A DNA stretch of 58,794 nt from JAPYWM01 sp964489015 (GCA_964489015.1 CAZAXD010000009.1:1-58794), one strand, 5' to 3'; shown: positions 33,418-42,282, counted from the stretch's first letter. Numbers and translations are program-made. The notes: generated by a model from the letters alone, not told the origin.

Positions 33418-34419
33418 TCAGTCTACGATAAAGTAGACCACACGTAACCGACGCATCAGTTTGGAGAGACGCTGCTTAGAGGAAATGGGGGGGGCGGCCG
33501 GCAGTCGCCATAGGCAACGCCACTGTCCCAGCAGCCGCTCCTGATACGGTTCACGCCGCCAACGGGCAAAGCGCTCAGCTACTTGATCGGCAGAAATTCG
33601 GCGGATGTCTACTGAAAATTGCCTGATCGCTTGCTGAGTAGCTGCGGGTATGCTCGTATAGATCCAGACCTCCATGCTCTGGGGTGTCGGGCTATAAAAG
33701 AATTGACAGGTGAGCTGCTTTTTTTCACAAAGGTAAGTCTCTAGAGCCTGTAGGACATTCCAGAGTGCGAGTAATCCTTCCCAGGAATGCTCAGACACCT
33801 GCCAGCGGGTATAAAAGACCGCTGCTCCCTGGGGCGGCACCGGCGAAGCACGCAGCGGCTCCTGCGGCCACGGATAGCCCCGCGGATCGCCGGCATAAAC
33901 CAATTGCCGCAGTACGCGGCTTAGGGCGGCCCCCCCACCCCAGACCACTGCAGAGAGCTGGCCCCCTCGCCACACCTGATAAAAAAATTCGCTCACCGCC
34001 AAGACTGGCAGCGCCGACGCCATAGTATCTCGCCAGAGCCGACGCTGCGCTTCCAGCCACACGTCTACAGGCTCGTCCAATGACAGATCCTTTAGCTGTA
34101 GAAGCAGTTGCGGGAAGCGACCACAGGCCCCCTGCAAAGCCGAGAAAAAGGCGTAGGCTCCCTCCGTCGTCGCTTGGCCATCCATGACAAACCAAGCCCC
34201 CATTCGCCGAGCCCTAAGCTCCACTTGATACGTGTAGCGAATATGCCGAACCACCGAATCCTCTATGAGAAGCGTATAGACCACCCGCGCTAGCTGCTCA
34301 TTTTGACCATAAGGCAAAAGGTGATACAGGCGCCATTGAACTAGATTACGACCTGCGCCATCGAGAAGGCAAAGGTTTTGCGCTAAGCAATAGGTCAAAA
34401 CACCTAGGAGCCAACGCAT
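33418..34419 (-). CDS. Secreted M16-peptidase-like protein without zinc motif
   Basis: 333 residues with an N-terminal signal (MRWLLGVLTYCLAQ). I do not see HxxEH. The order of segments resembles an M16 half-protein: GGQLSAVVWGGG recalls the strand where M16 C-terminal halves say they bind the partner, and the later region with YLCEKKQLTCQFF, SMEVWIYTSIPAATQQAIRQF and ISADQVAERFARWR recalls the REKxGLaY-type strand and the following helix pair. It overlaps the upstream M16-like gene by 16 bases. I infer a non-catalytic partner; remote homology only. Confidence 0.5.
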   Translation of the reverse strand: MRWLLGVLTYCLAQNLCLLDGAGRNLVQWRLYHLLPYGQNEQLARVVYTLLIEDSVVRHIRYTYQVELRARRMGAWFVMDGQATTEGAYAFFSALQGACGRFPQLLLQLKDLSLDEPVDVWLEAQRRLWRDTMASALPVLAVSEFFYQVWRGGQLSAVVWGGGAALSRVLRQLVYAGDPRGYPWPQEPLRASPVPPQGAAVFYTRWQVSEHSWEGLLALWNVLQALETYLCEKKQLTCQFFYSPTPQSMEVWIYTSIPAATQQAIRQFSVDIRRISADQVAERFARWRREPYQERLLGQWRCLWRLPAAPPISSKQRLSKLMRRLRVVYFIVD

Positions 34420-35870
34420 ACGAGCCGAATCGCCTTAGGATGAAAGTCTGGCGGCAGAGGCAGAGCCTGTACCTGAAGGGCCGAGGGTCTTATCTGATAC
34501 TGGCTAATCAGTATGCGACGCAGTTGATGCAGAGCCCGCAAGGTAGCCGCCTGGGATTTTTTTGTACGATAGTATCCAACCAGGAGCCAGCAGCGGGCTG
34601 AATCCTGCCTAAGTGCGAGCTGCATAGCGGTAGCCCATTCCCACAGAGGGGGGCTATCGCCTTTCCGGGTAGGCTGCCACCAGGCTTCGAAGGGTTTATT
34701 TGCCCGCCAGGCACTATCTAAGACAAACCGAACCTTAGGCGTAGTGGCCTCTAAAAGCGTATCGACCCCCCATTCCGGCGGCACGATCCATACCCCTTGT
34801 AGGCGGACCGACCAGCCGGCCCGCCATAAGCTATCGGGCCAGACCTCGGGCAAGCTCAGGGTATCCGCTTCCAAAAGCGCCCCCATCCAAAAGTCCAAAG
34901 ACTGGGCAGGCCAAGCTAAGACCTTAGCGCGTCGCAATTGATAAGCTGCCTGCCAGGCCCGTTCCTCTTCTAAAGTACGAGGCACTAAACGATCTAACTG
35001 GCGAAGCCCAGTATAACTACGCAGGTCCAGGCGGGCTTCTACCTGATAATAAGCTCCTACAAACTCGGCCTTGTAAGCGAGAGGGGGCCCCGCTTCGGCG
35101 AGACGACTCTCCCAAGCGGCTACCAAGGCAAGCCGCTCCGCCCAAGCGCTGGGCAGCTTCAATGCAAATATCCCGTAAGCGGGATAAGCCCACTCATTTT
35201 CGAATACTGTATCCCTGATGACAGAGGGGGGGACTTTTGGTAAAACCGAGGTAGATCGCGCCTGAAACGAAAAACCCTGCCATAGCGACCATTGCCGCCG
35301 CCACTCTGCCTTATCACGCAGGGACAAGCGCCCCCAGCATCCAATGTATAAACTCTCAGGACGCAGATAGGTCTCTAAGTACTGCAGCACCAGGGAATAA
35401 TCCGGTGGCCGAGGGGGCCACCCGCGTAAAAGGTATAGGGCCTGCTTTGTGAATTGAAAGCCGACATGGTGACGTCTCCACTGATGGACGCCCCATTCGT
35501 ACCAGTGGCCATCGCCGACTTCCACGGTGGTCAGCATGGCATAAAGCCAGCGCATGGCTTCTAAGCGATAGCGAGGCATCGTCTCGAGCACGCAGGCTAT
35601 CCCCTGCGGTCCAACCCAGGTTTTGTAACTAAAACCTAAGCTGTCGACCCATCGCCGTAAGCGTAGAGCTCGGCTAGAAGGATAATCCGGATCATAAAGT
35701 AGCCTAGCTAAAAAGTCCGCTGTCTGCCAAGCACCAAGCTCGTGACGCCAAGCCACAAAGACCAGGTCGCGATCGGGTAAGCGCTGACCGTACGTAACGA
35801 GGCGCAGCCCCGAAGGCCACCCCTCCACAATTTGCAGCCACAGGATGATCAGGAGGCTGCCGGCACCCAT
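34404..35870 (-). CDS. Secreted M16-like protein, probably inactive, with possible OmpA-like tail
   Basis: 488 residues. The signal peptide is MGAGSLLIILWLQIVEGWPS. Residues 22-170 follow the M16 N-terminal plan (ELGAWQTADFLARLLYD, then LGFSYKTWVGPQGIACVLETM and a long helix), but the position of HxxEH holds no metal ligands. A second such domain lies at about 215-330. The last 90 residues (FEAWWQPTRKGD to the end) have strand-helix order and a RILISQYQIRPSALQV segment recalling OmpA-type peptidoglycan-binding domains. All of this is remote pattern matching. It overlaps ppx by 22 bases. Confidence 0.5.
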   Translation of the reverse strand: MGAGSLLIILWLQIVEGWPSGLRLVTYGQRLPDRDLVFVAWRHELGAWQTADFLARLLYDPDYPSSRALRLRRWVDSLGFSYKTWVGPQGIACVLETMPRYRLEAMRWLYAMLTTVEVGDGHWYEWGVHQWRRHHVGFQFTKQALYLLRGWPPRPPDYSLVLQYLETYLRPESLYIGCWGRLSLRDKAEWRRQWSLWQGFSFQARSTSVLPKVPPSVIRDTVFENEWAYPAYGIFALKLPSAWAERLALVAAWESRLAEAGPPLAYKAEFVGAYYQVEARLDLRSYTGLRQLDRLVPRTLEEERAWQAAYQLRRAKVLAWPAQSLDFWMGALLEADTLSLPEVWPDSLWRAGWSVRLQGVWIVPPEWGVDTLLEATTPKVRFVLDSAWRANKPFEAWWQPTRKGDSPPLWEWATAMQLALRQDSARCWLLVGYYRTKKSQAATLRALHQLRRILISQYQIRPSALQVQALPLPPDFHPKAIRLVCVGS

Positions 35871-37411
35871 CGAAACGTAATGGAAAGACGCCGATTATAG
35901 CTGCGTTCGAAAAAGGCCTCGACTTCTCCCAAGATCGCCGACAAGTACTTATAGGCTTCGCTCTGAGCGGTGGGCAGAGTCAGCTCCACCTGCAGATCCC
36001 TAAGCTCAACCTGGATAGCCTGGGGGGGCTCCTGCAGGTATTTAGCGAGCTGATCCGCTAGCCGTAAAAGAGGCGCTAAGTACCCTATGACCTTTTTCTG
36101 GGTTCTGGAGAGCACACTGTAATGGAAGTGTTCTGAGGATGGCAAGCTCTTGCGATGATAGCGAACTAAATTACTGATGATGAGAAGCTCTTCGGAACCG
36201 AAGCCGGGCATCGGGCTATTGAGGATGATGTACTGACCGTGTTTATGGTGGCCGCTGGGATTGATAAAGTGGCCGATGTCATGCAGATAGGCGGCGTAAG
36301 CGAGCCATTCCTGCTCCTCGGCGCCGAGGCGATGTAAAGGACGAAGTTCATCAAAGAGCTTTTCGGCCCAAGCCCGGGCGATCTCAGCATGGTGCTGGGT
36401 AACCTGATAACGGCTAGCTAAGGCCCGTACGGCTTCCTCACGCTGGGAAAGGGCCTGGGGCAGGCGCCCCCCAAAGGCCTTTTGCGCATAATCATATAAA
36501 AGCCCTTCTCGAAGCGCATAACCGCTGATCGTCATGGTTTGGATAGGCAGACGAGCTAAGAGCCGTTCTACCACTACCACTCCAAAAGGAATAAGGGGTG
36601 CCCGCTCCGCTTGCATACCCTTGAGGCGAAGGCGCTCGGCTAATGGGAGACTCAGGAGCTTCTGCGCCACCGGATAAAAGACAAGGGGTGCCAAGCGATA
36701 CCCGTGGATGGATTGTGCACCCATGGCATCCCCCACGTGATGCGCGATAAGCCGGCCTAGCGTCTTGAACGTGCCAGAACTACCTATTAAGTGCGTGACA
36801 TAAATGCCCTTGATTTCCGTTAGAAACGGCTCTAAAAGCTGATCGACATGGCTTCGAATGCGGGCCAAGGTGGCGCCTGAGAGCGGGTCCTCCGCACCAA
36901 AGAGCCCTTGTAGCCGCGTAACCCCTAATGGTAAGCTAGTAAGGTGCAAGACGCGCCCGTTTTCACCTAAAATCAATTCTACCGAGCCGCCGCCGATATC
37001 CACTACCAAGTGCGGCTCCTCGGGTAAAAGCAACCCTTGGCTCACACCCAAGTAAATAAGTTGAGCCTCCTCCGCCCCAGAGAGGATACGAACACTGAGA
37101 CCATATTCATGTCGGATCGCTTCGAGAAGGTCTGCCCCATTGGCAGCCCGTCGAAAGGCTTCGGTGGCACAAGCTAACCAGGTCTGGACCCCTTCTGCTT
37201 GACCCACCGCAAGAAAGTGTTGAATAGCTTTGAGCGCTCGTTCCATCGCCTGGGTCGTAAAAGCTGGCTTGGTTCCATCCGCTAGGTCGCGCCCTAAAAA
37301 CACGAACTCGCGCGCTTGCCGTAGAACCCGCACTTCTCCTTCCTTAAACAGTCCAATGAGTAGATGAAAGGAGTTAGTGCCCAAGTCTAAGATGCCAATC
37401 TTCTCAGCCAT
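35849..37411 (-). CDS. ppx: Exopolyphosphatase / pppGpp phosphohydrolase (Ppx/GppA) with HD domain
   Basis: A 520-residue cytosolic enzyme. The actin-like ASKHA N-terminal half begins IGILDLGTNSFHLLIG, and the second phosphate loop is VVDIGGGSVELILGE. The C-terminal half has the HD-type helical domain with YAAYLHDIGHFINPSGHHKHG, complete with His-Asp residues. It removes terminal phosphates from polyphosphate and possibly from pppGpp. The ATG overlaps the upstream TerB-like gene by eight bases. It lies in the lepA unit. Confidence 0.9.
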   Translation of the reverse strand: MAEKIGILDLGTNSFHLLIGLFKEGEVRVLRQAREFVFLGRDLADGTKPAFTTQAMERALKAIQHFLAVGQAEGVQTWLACATEAFRRAANGADLLEAIRHEYGLSVRILSGAEEAQLIYLGVSQGLLLPEEPHLVVDIGGGSVELILGENGRVLHLTSLPLGVTRLQGLFGAEDPLSGATLARIRSHVDQLLEPFLTEIKGIYVTHLIGSSGTFKTLGRLIAHHVGDAMGAQSIHGYRLAPLVFYPVAQKLLSLPLAERLRLKGMQAERAPLIPFGVVVVERLLARLPIQTMTISGYALREGLLYDYAQKAFGGRLPQALSQREEAVRALASRYQVTQHHAEIARAWAEKLFDELRPLHRLGAEEQEWLAYAAYLHDIGHFINPSGHHKHGQYIILNSPMPGFGSEELLIISNLVRYHRKSLPSSEHFHYSVLSRTQKKVIGYLAPLLRLADQLAKYLQEPPQAIQVELRDLQVELTLPTAQSEAYKYLSAILGEVEAFFERSYNRRLSITFRWVPAAS

Positions 37412-37943
37412 GGCTTGTCGTGAGGAGCTTTTCTAAGTAGGCCAATGCTTCAGGATGATCAGCAAAATTTAGGTCTTCGACTAAGCGCCTAATCTCTTGG
37501 CGCTCTTTATCAGAAACAAGCAGATTGACCTCCGTCATAGCCGATCTGCTCCGCATCGATATCAGAATATTTTGCACAATGTCGCCCGTACTAGCAGCAG
37601 CTACAGCAAATAAAAACTCTGCTTGCTGAAAATACCTTTCCAGATGCCCTTGCAGATAAGCCCGTAAAGCAGACAGAAAAGGAGGCCGCCAAAACTCCGC
37701 ATCGATAGCTAGATAACGCAGTTCACCACGCCAATCGAGAGCCGTTTCCGATACGCCTAAATCTTGCCGCAAAAACTGTAGGATCGCTTCCAAGCGCTGC
37801 AGTTCCATCGTATCAATAAATCCATCTGCTTGCGCTACGAGGAGTGATGGAAAAACCTGTAAAATCACCAAAAAGACGTCTTTGTCCATGAGCTCGCGGC
37901 GCTCCCGCTGATACGCATCCCATAATTTTTCCCATGAAGCCAT
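37404..37943 (-). CDS. Helical protein, possibly TerB-like
   Basis: 179 residues, all predicted helix. The segment FPSLLVAQADGFIDTMELQRLEAIL resembles the acidic loop of TerB/DjlA-N domains, where an Asp-Gly pair opens a metal-binding turn. It then runs to SDKERQEIRRLVEDLNFADHPEALAYLEKLL, which has the same kind of repeat. I would not claim a function. It lies five bases after lepA and overlaps ppx, so it is produced with them. Confidence 0.6.
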   Translation of the reverse strand: MASWEKLWDAYQRERRELMDKDVFLVILQVFPSLLVAQADGFIDTMELQRLEAILQFLRQDLGVSETALDWRGELRYLAIDAEFWRPPFLSALRAYLQGHLERYFQQAEFLFAVAAASTGDIVQNILISMRSRSAMTEVNLLVSDKERQEIRRLVEDLNFADHPEALAYLEKLLTTSHG

Positions 37944-37948
37944 ATACT

Positions 37949-39730
37949 CTAATCTAATTTGAGAACCGCCATGAAAGCCTCCTGAGGCACCTCTACGCGG
38001 CCCAGTTGGCGCATACGCTTTTTCCCCTCCTTCTGCCGCTCTAGGAGCTTCCGTTTACGCGTGATGTCACCGCCGTAGCACTTAGCCGTGACGTCCTTAC
38101 GCAGGGCTTTGATAGTCTCGCGAGCAATCACCTTGGCATAAACGGCTGCTTGGATGGCTACCTCAAACTGTTGCCGAGGAATGATATCCTTTAGCTTTTG
38201 GCACAAACGACGCCCCCAATCATACGCTTTCTCCCGATGGATAATGCAGCTAAGGGCATCGACGCGCTCCCCATTGAGCAGAATATCCATCCGCACCAGG
38301 TGACTCTCCTGGTAGCCTATCACCTCATAATCTAGCGAAGCATACCCGCGCGAGAGGGACTTTAGCCGATCATAAAAGTCAAAGAGCACTTCTGCTAGAG
38401 GCATCTCGTACGTTAGCTCGACTCGTGTCGGTGAAAGGTAGACCTGATTCTTAAAGACGCCACGACGGCTCTGACAAAGCTCCATGAGGGCACCGATGTA
38501 CTGGCTATCCGTGATAATCTGTACCCGAACAAAGGGCTCCTCCAGGTGGTCGAGCTTGGCGGGGTCCGGCATTTGGGCGGGATTGGTGACGACTACCATC
38601 TCACCCGTACGCAGATACGCATGATAAGGTACGTTGGGCACTGTGGCCAATACCTCCATCCCAAACTCCCGCTCAAGCCGTTCCTGTACAATCTCTAAAT
38701 GCAAAAGCCCTAAAAATCCTACCCGAAATCCAAAGCCTAACGCGGCTGAAGTCTCCGGCTCAAATTGAATCGCCGCGTCGTTGAGTTGAAGCTTTTCCAG
38801 CGCTTCTCGGAGGTCCTCAAACCGCTCCGATTGCATCGGGTAAAATCCTGCAAAGACCATGGGTTTCATTTCGCGGAAGCCCTTCAGCGGCTCCGTCGCA
38901 GGCTTCTGCGCCTCCGTGACTGTATCCCCCACCTTAATCTCGCGAAGGTTTTTGATGCTCGCAATCACATAGCCTACCGAGCCAAACGGGATCTCGTCTC
39001 GGGCGTGGCGTCGCAGCTGAAAGATGCCCACCTCTTCGACTGTATACTCGGCCCCTGTAGCCATGAGGCGGATGCGCATACCCGGCGTCAAGCGGCCATC
39101 TACCACCCGCACGTAAGCGATCGCCCCCCGATACAAATCAAACTGCGAATCAAAAATAAGCGCCCGTAGGGGGGCTTCTGCTCGACCTCGCGGAGGCGGT
39201 ACTTTCGTGATGATTGCTTCCAAAATAGTCTCTATTCCGATTCCCTCCTTGGCGCTGGCGTAAATGACTTCCTCCGGCTTACAACCCAAAAGCTCCACAA
39301 TCTGATCACGAATCTCATCCGGCCGAGCCGCCGGTAAATCAATCTTATTCAGCACGGGAATAATCTCTAAGTCCTGCTCCAGCGCCAAATACAAATTGGC
39401 TAAGGTCTGCGCCTGAATGCCCTGACTCGCATCCACCACCAACAGAGCCCCTTCACAAGCGGCTATCGCCCGAGAAACCTCATACGAAAAGTCTACATGC
39501 CCCGGCGTGTCGATGAGGTTTAGCGTGTAGCCCTTGTAGGTCATCTGCACGGGGTGACTCTTGATAGTAATGCCTTTTTCGCGCTCAAGGTCCATGCTGT
39601 CTAAGACCTGATCCATCATTTCACGCTGCGACAAGGTCCCTGTTTTTTCAAGCAGACGATCAGCCAATGTACTTTTGCCATGATCAATATGGGCAATAAT
39701 GCAGAAATTTCGAATGAGCTTGCCCGCCAT
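37949..39730 (-). CDS. lepA: Elongation factor 4 (LepA)
   Basis: A 593-residue ribosome-associated GTPase. G1 is AHIDHGKSTLADRLLE, G3 is DTPGHVDFSYEVSRA, G4 is LNKIDLPAA. The LepA-specific C-terminal domain is present, ending with RKRKLLERQKEGKKRMRQLG followed by VEVPQEAFMAVLKLD. It supports translation under stress and ribosome assembly. ATG at 39730 lies eight bases after a TAACTTTG box that sits inside the end of the upstream glycosyltransferase gene. Confidence 0.97.
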   Translation of the reverse strand: MAGKLIRNFCIIAHIDHGKSTLADRLLEKTGTLSQREMMDQVLDSMDLEREKGITIKSHPVQMTYKGYTLNLIDTPGHVDFSYEVSRAIAACEGALLVVDASQGIQAQTLANLYLALEQDLEIIPVLNKIDLPAARPDEIRDQIVELLGCKPEEVIYASAKEGIGIETILEAIITKVPPPRGRAEAPLRALIFDSQFDLYRGAIAYVRVVDGRLTPGMRIRLMATGAEYTVEEVGIFQLRRHARDEIPFGSVGYVIASIKNLREIKVGDTVTEAQKPATEPLKGFREMKPMVFAGFYPMQSERFEDLREALEKLQLNDAAIQFEPETSAALGFGFRVGFLGLLHLEIVQERLEREFGMEVLATVPNVPYHAYLRTGEMVVVTNPAQMPDPAKLDHLEEPFVRVQIITDSQYIGALMELCQSRRGVFKNQVYLSPTRVELTYEMPLAEVLFDFYDRLKSLSRGYASLDYEVIGYQESHLVRMDILLNGERVDALSCIIHREKAYDWGRRLCQKLKDIIPRQQFEVAIQAAVYAKVIARETIKALRKDVTAKCYGGDITRKRKLLERQKEGKKRMRQLGRVEVPQEAFMAVLKLD

Positions 39731-39733
39731 AAG

Positions 39734-40870
39734 CTAAGCAAAGTTACGGGATTTAGCCGGGTGGTAGGTACGACCTTTCCAAACGAAGGGTACACCAAGC
39801 AGCGAAGCCCCCGCTAAAAAAACTATCACTAGGGGATAGGCTACCGCTACAGCGGGTAGCCATCCAAGAAGGTACTTGGGTAGACCCACCTTCTGAGCGC
39901 TAAGCCCCGCCAGTGTCGCCTGCGCAAGGAGTATGATGCTGGCGGAGGCCCAACCTAAGGGCTGGCCAGAGACTAAGCCGACTAGCGTACCCAGCTGAGC
40001 AAGGGCTAGAATCGCTAATCCTACCTTAGGCCAAGGCGTAGGGTAAAGGCTGCGTTTAGAAAGCCAACGCAGTCGCTGATGAAACCACGCTCGCCAGGTG
40101 TCCGCCGGGCGGGTCCACACTACCACTGGCAAAAATGCCAGGGCTTTCGAGCCATACTGCAAGCGTATACGCTGCACAAGCAGATCATCATCCCCACTGG
40201 GATGACCCCACCCCGCCCCCCAGCCTCTTACCGCCTCAAAAGCCGAACGCCGATACGCTAAAAAAGCGCCATTAGCTGTGAGCGGAAAGCCTAACTCCCA
40301 GCTTACGGCTGTCAGCTGTAAGATACCCGCCATCTCCAGGGCTTGCATAGCCAGTAGTAAGCGTCGTGGCCACCGGGCCTTAGCATAAAGCCGTTCATCC
40401 CAAAAGCATACGTAGCCCATAGCTATCTGTACACCCTCCTTCGTAAAGGCCTGAGCCACTGTTTCTAACGCGTTAGGGGCTACACTCGTGTCTGCGTCCA
40501 CCGTAAGGATAACCTCAGCTTGAGCCTGAGCGAGACCGGCTAAGAGAGCTGCTTTCTTGCCTGACTGCTCGATACGTAGGTAGTGGATCAGATCAGGGTA
40601 AGCGGCTCTTAACGCCTCTGCGATGCAGGGCGTTTCATCGGTGCTATGGTCGTCTAAAATCCAAATCTCAGCTATCCAGCGCCGCTGGACAACGAGCGCT
40701 TCGACGGTTTGCCGTAAGGTCGCCGCTTCGTTGCGGGCGGGGATGAGGACCGCTAAAGGCGGGTAAGGTCCCCCGGTATCCCCCGAACGCCAAAGAACCC
40801 GCCACCAACCTAACCCTATTATACCTCCCGCATAAACAATAGCCAGAAGAAGGACAAGCCCCCAAAGCAC
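39734..40870 (-). CDS. Membrane glycosyltransferase family 2
   Basis: 378 residues. The supported start is GTG 40870, three bases after a TACTTTTG box; the frame is open a further 111 codons upstream, but that part lies across the divergent gene. An N-terminal transmembrane helix is followed by PYPPLAVLIPARNEAATLRQ, the GT2 motif IWILDDHSTDETP, VDADTSVAPNALETV (DxD-like), the SGDDDLLVQRI acceptor motif, a QHQRLRWLSKR-type motif (FHQRLRWLSKRSLY), and C-terminal transmembrane helices. This resembles processive or lipid-glycosylating GT2 enzymes of Bacteroidota. Confidence 0.88.
   Translation of the reverse strand: MLWGLVLLLAIVYAGGIIGLGWWRVLWRSGDTGGPYPPLAVLIPARNEAATLRQTVEALVVQRRWIAEIWILDDHSTDETPCIAEALRAAYPDLIHYLRIEQSGKKAALLAGLAQAQAEVILTVDADTSVAPNALETVAQAFTKEGVQIAMGYVCFWDERLYAKARWPRRLLLAMQALEMAGILQLTAVSWELGFPLTANGAFLAYRRSAFEAVRGWGAGWGHPSGDDDLLVQRIRLQYGSKALAFLPVVVWTRPADTWRAWFHQRLRWLSKRSLYPTPWPKVGLAILALAQLGTLVGLVSGQPLGWASASIILLAQATLAGLSAQKVGLPKYLLGWLPAVAVAYPLVIVFLAGASLLGVPFVWKGRTYHPAKSRNFA
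39739..39746 (-). promoter_or_regulatory. -7 promoter box TAACTTTG for lepA
   Basis: Eight bases separate the box from ATG 39730, the longest spacing in the set. It lies in the last codons of the glycosyltransferase gene. Confidence 0.6.
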
Positions 40871-40873
40871 AAG

Positions 40874-40881
40874 CAAAAGTA
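40874..40881 (-). promoter_or_regulatory. -7 promoter box TACTTTTG for the GT2 gene
   Basis: Three bases separate the box from GTG 40870. The opposing FkbM box (40892-40899) begins 11 bases away, so the two promoters must overlap. Confidence 0.65.
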
Positions 40882-40891
40882 AAGCCCCTAC

Positions 40892-40899
40892 TACCTTTG
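40892..40899 (+). promoter_or_regulatory. -7 promoter box TACCTTTG for the FkbM methyltransferase
   Basis: An ATG lies one base after the box and a GTG four bases after it. Four is the most common spacing here, so GTG 40904 may be the start. Confidence 0.6.
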
Positions 40900-40903
40900 T
40901 ATG

Positions 40904-41770
40904 GTGGCAACCCTGGTGAGAACCCTCAAGCTTCGGGGTGAACGCCCCCACGATGCCCTTAGCCTGTGGATAAATAGCACCGCGTGGCTTTTGCAGAAGT
41001 ACTTGTATCGGCTCACTCGCCAAAACGCTAAGCCCTTCATCACTTACATTTACGAAGACCGCCCCAATCGACACTGGACCCAATTCCCATTTTCTCTTTA
41101 GGAGCGCTGGTACTGGCATCCTCAAATACGGGCTTGGATCGACGTAGAGGGCATCACATGGACATGGCATGAGCAAGATACACCTATCCAGCACCCCCCC
41201 CACTGGCTCGATAACTTAGCACCGGGTCAAATTGGACTCGACATTGGCGCCCATCGCGGCTACTGGACCCTCTTATACGGCAGGCGAGTAGGGCCCGAAG
41301 GGCGGGTCTTTTGCTTAGAGCCCAATCCGCAGAATTATCGCATGCTGCTCAAAAACCTTGCCCCAAATGACCTCTTCTTCGTAACGCCGCTGCCCTTAGC
41401 TGCCTGGAAAGAAACGACCCAACTCAGCTTAGCATTTCCTGCTGCACATCCCTACCAGTCTTTCATTGGCAAGTTAGCCCCCAAGCCGGGCTCCGTCCTT
41501 GCTGTAACCATTGACGATCTCGTTCAGGCCCTCGGCCTACCCCGCCTCGACTGGATTAAGATAGACATCGAAGGCACAGAAGTCGAGGCCCTTCAGGGCG
41601 CCGTGCACGTCCTAAAGATCTATCAACCTACGCTCTGGATCGAGATTCATCACACTTATGAAGCTATCCGTGCCTTTCTGACAGAAGTCGGCTACCATAT
41701 CCAAGAAGAGACCTCCTTTGGAGAGGGGCTATGTTATATATGGGCTGTACCCCTAGGCCGTAAAACTTAG
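40904..41770 (+). pseudogene. FkbM-family methyltransferase interrupted by an in-frame TAG
   Basis: One frame of 289 codons with a single TAG at 41099-41101. Before it are about 65 residues; after it comes the complete FkbM domain: IGLDIGAHRGYWTLLYGRRV (SAM motif I), GRVFCLEPNPQNYRMLLKN, TIDDLVQALGLPRLDWIKID, IEGTEVEALQGA and PTLWIEIHH. FkbM enzymes methylate sugar or amino hydroxyl groups. The first ATG after the stop is 41342, which would remove motif I, so no functional enzyme can start after the TAG. TAG is a normal stop in neighbouring genes. It is nonsense, readthrough or a sequencing error. Confidence 0.8.
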
Positions 41771-41778
41771 TACTTTTG
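41771..41778 (+). promoter_or_regulatory. -7 promoter box TACTTTTG for the DUF151 nuclease gene
   Basis: Six bases separate the box from ATG 41785. An in-frame TTG at 41776 is part of the box and therefore not the start. Confidence 0.65.
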
Positions 41779-41784
41779 GCCAGC

Positions 41785-42282
41785 ATGGGCCGAGTCGAAG
41801 TAGAAGTGCTGGGCATCACCCGGGATCCGCGAGTTCCAAGTTCTCCTTCTATTCTCATCTTGCAGGAGAAAGAGGGTAAGCGACGCCTTCCTATCTTTAT
41901 CGGACAGCCCGAAGCGACCGTCATTCTCGCCGAGCTGGAAAAGCAGCGCTATGCTCGTCCCCTTACCCACGACCTACTGGTTAATATTCTCACAGCGCTA
42001 AACATTCAGGTCGTAGAAGTGACGATTCATAAGCTGGAAGAAAACATCTTTTATGCTTACCTGATTTTGGAAACTGCAAGCCGAAGCAGTACTGCTATTG
42101 ACTGTCGGCCAAGCGATGGCGTAGCCATCGCCCTCAAGACCCAAGCCCCAATTTACTGCGAGGAAGAAGTCCTGGAAAAAGGCGGCTTGCCCATCGCCGA
42201 CGACGAGGAAGAAGCAGAAGAGAGCCCCACCCCCCCCCGCCCTCTAAAAAAGGTACCGGCTCCCCCTCCCTTGAAAAGATAG
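41785..42282 (+). CDS. Bifunctional nuclease domain protein (DUF151/BFN)
   Basis: 165 residues in this frame. The DUF151 domain runs from VEVEVLGITRDPRVPS through KRRLPIFIGQPEATVILAELEKQ, RPLTHDLLVNILTAL and FYAYLILE to RPSDGVAIALKTQAPIYCEE. The plant and bacterial relatives are reported to cut DNA and RNA. An acidic, proline-rich tail ends at TAG 42280-42282. In Bacteroidota relatives this domain is normally followed by a UVR motif on the same chain; here the UVR motif is encoded directly downstream in the -1 frame, with the slippery site A AAA AAG (42246-42252) and a C9 tract (42230-42238) in between. Confidence 0.88.
   Translation: MGRVEVEVLGITRDPRVPSSPSILILQEKEGKRRLPIFIGQPEATVILAELEKQRYARPLTHDLLVNILTALNIQVVEVTIHKLEENIFYAYLILETASRSSTAIDCRPSDGVAIALKTQAPIYCEEEVLEKGGLPIADDEEEAEESPTPPRPLKKVPAPPPLKR
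42246..42252 (+). other. Candidate -1 frameshift site A AAA AAG
   Basis: In the zero frame the codons read CTA AAA AAG, the exact heptamer used by E. coli dnaX. A -1 slip would continue in the frame of the UVR motif. I see no strong stem directly downstream and no upstream Shine-Dalgarno-like stimulator. One more C in the adjacent C9 tract would have the same effect. Confidence 0.45.

Noticed and set aside
38765..39169. 134-residue open frame opposite lepA
   Set aside because: Shadow of the conserved lepA coding sequence.
41099..41101. Possible reassignment of TAG as a sense codon
   Set aside because: Many intact genes here end in TAG (pyrH, kynU, asnB, rpmE2, the Gfo/Idh gene) with the next gene starting right there, and one interruption is TAA, so a recoded TAG does not fit.
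40871..41203. 111-codon N-terminal extension of the GT2 gene
   Set aside because: It runs antisense through the divergent FkbM gene and upstream of the promoter box; the protein family begins at the transmembrane helix after GTG 40870.
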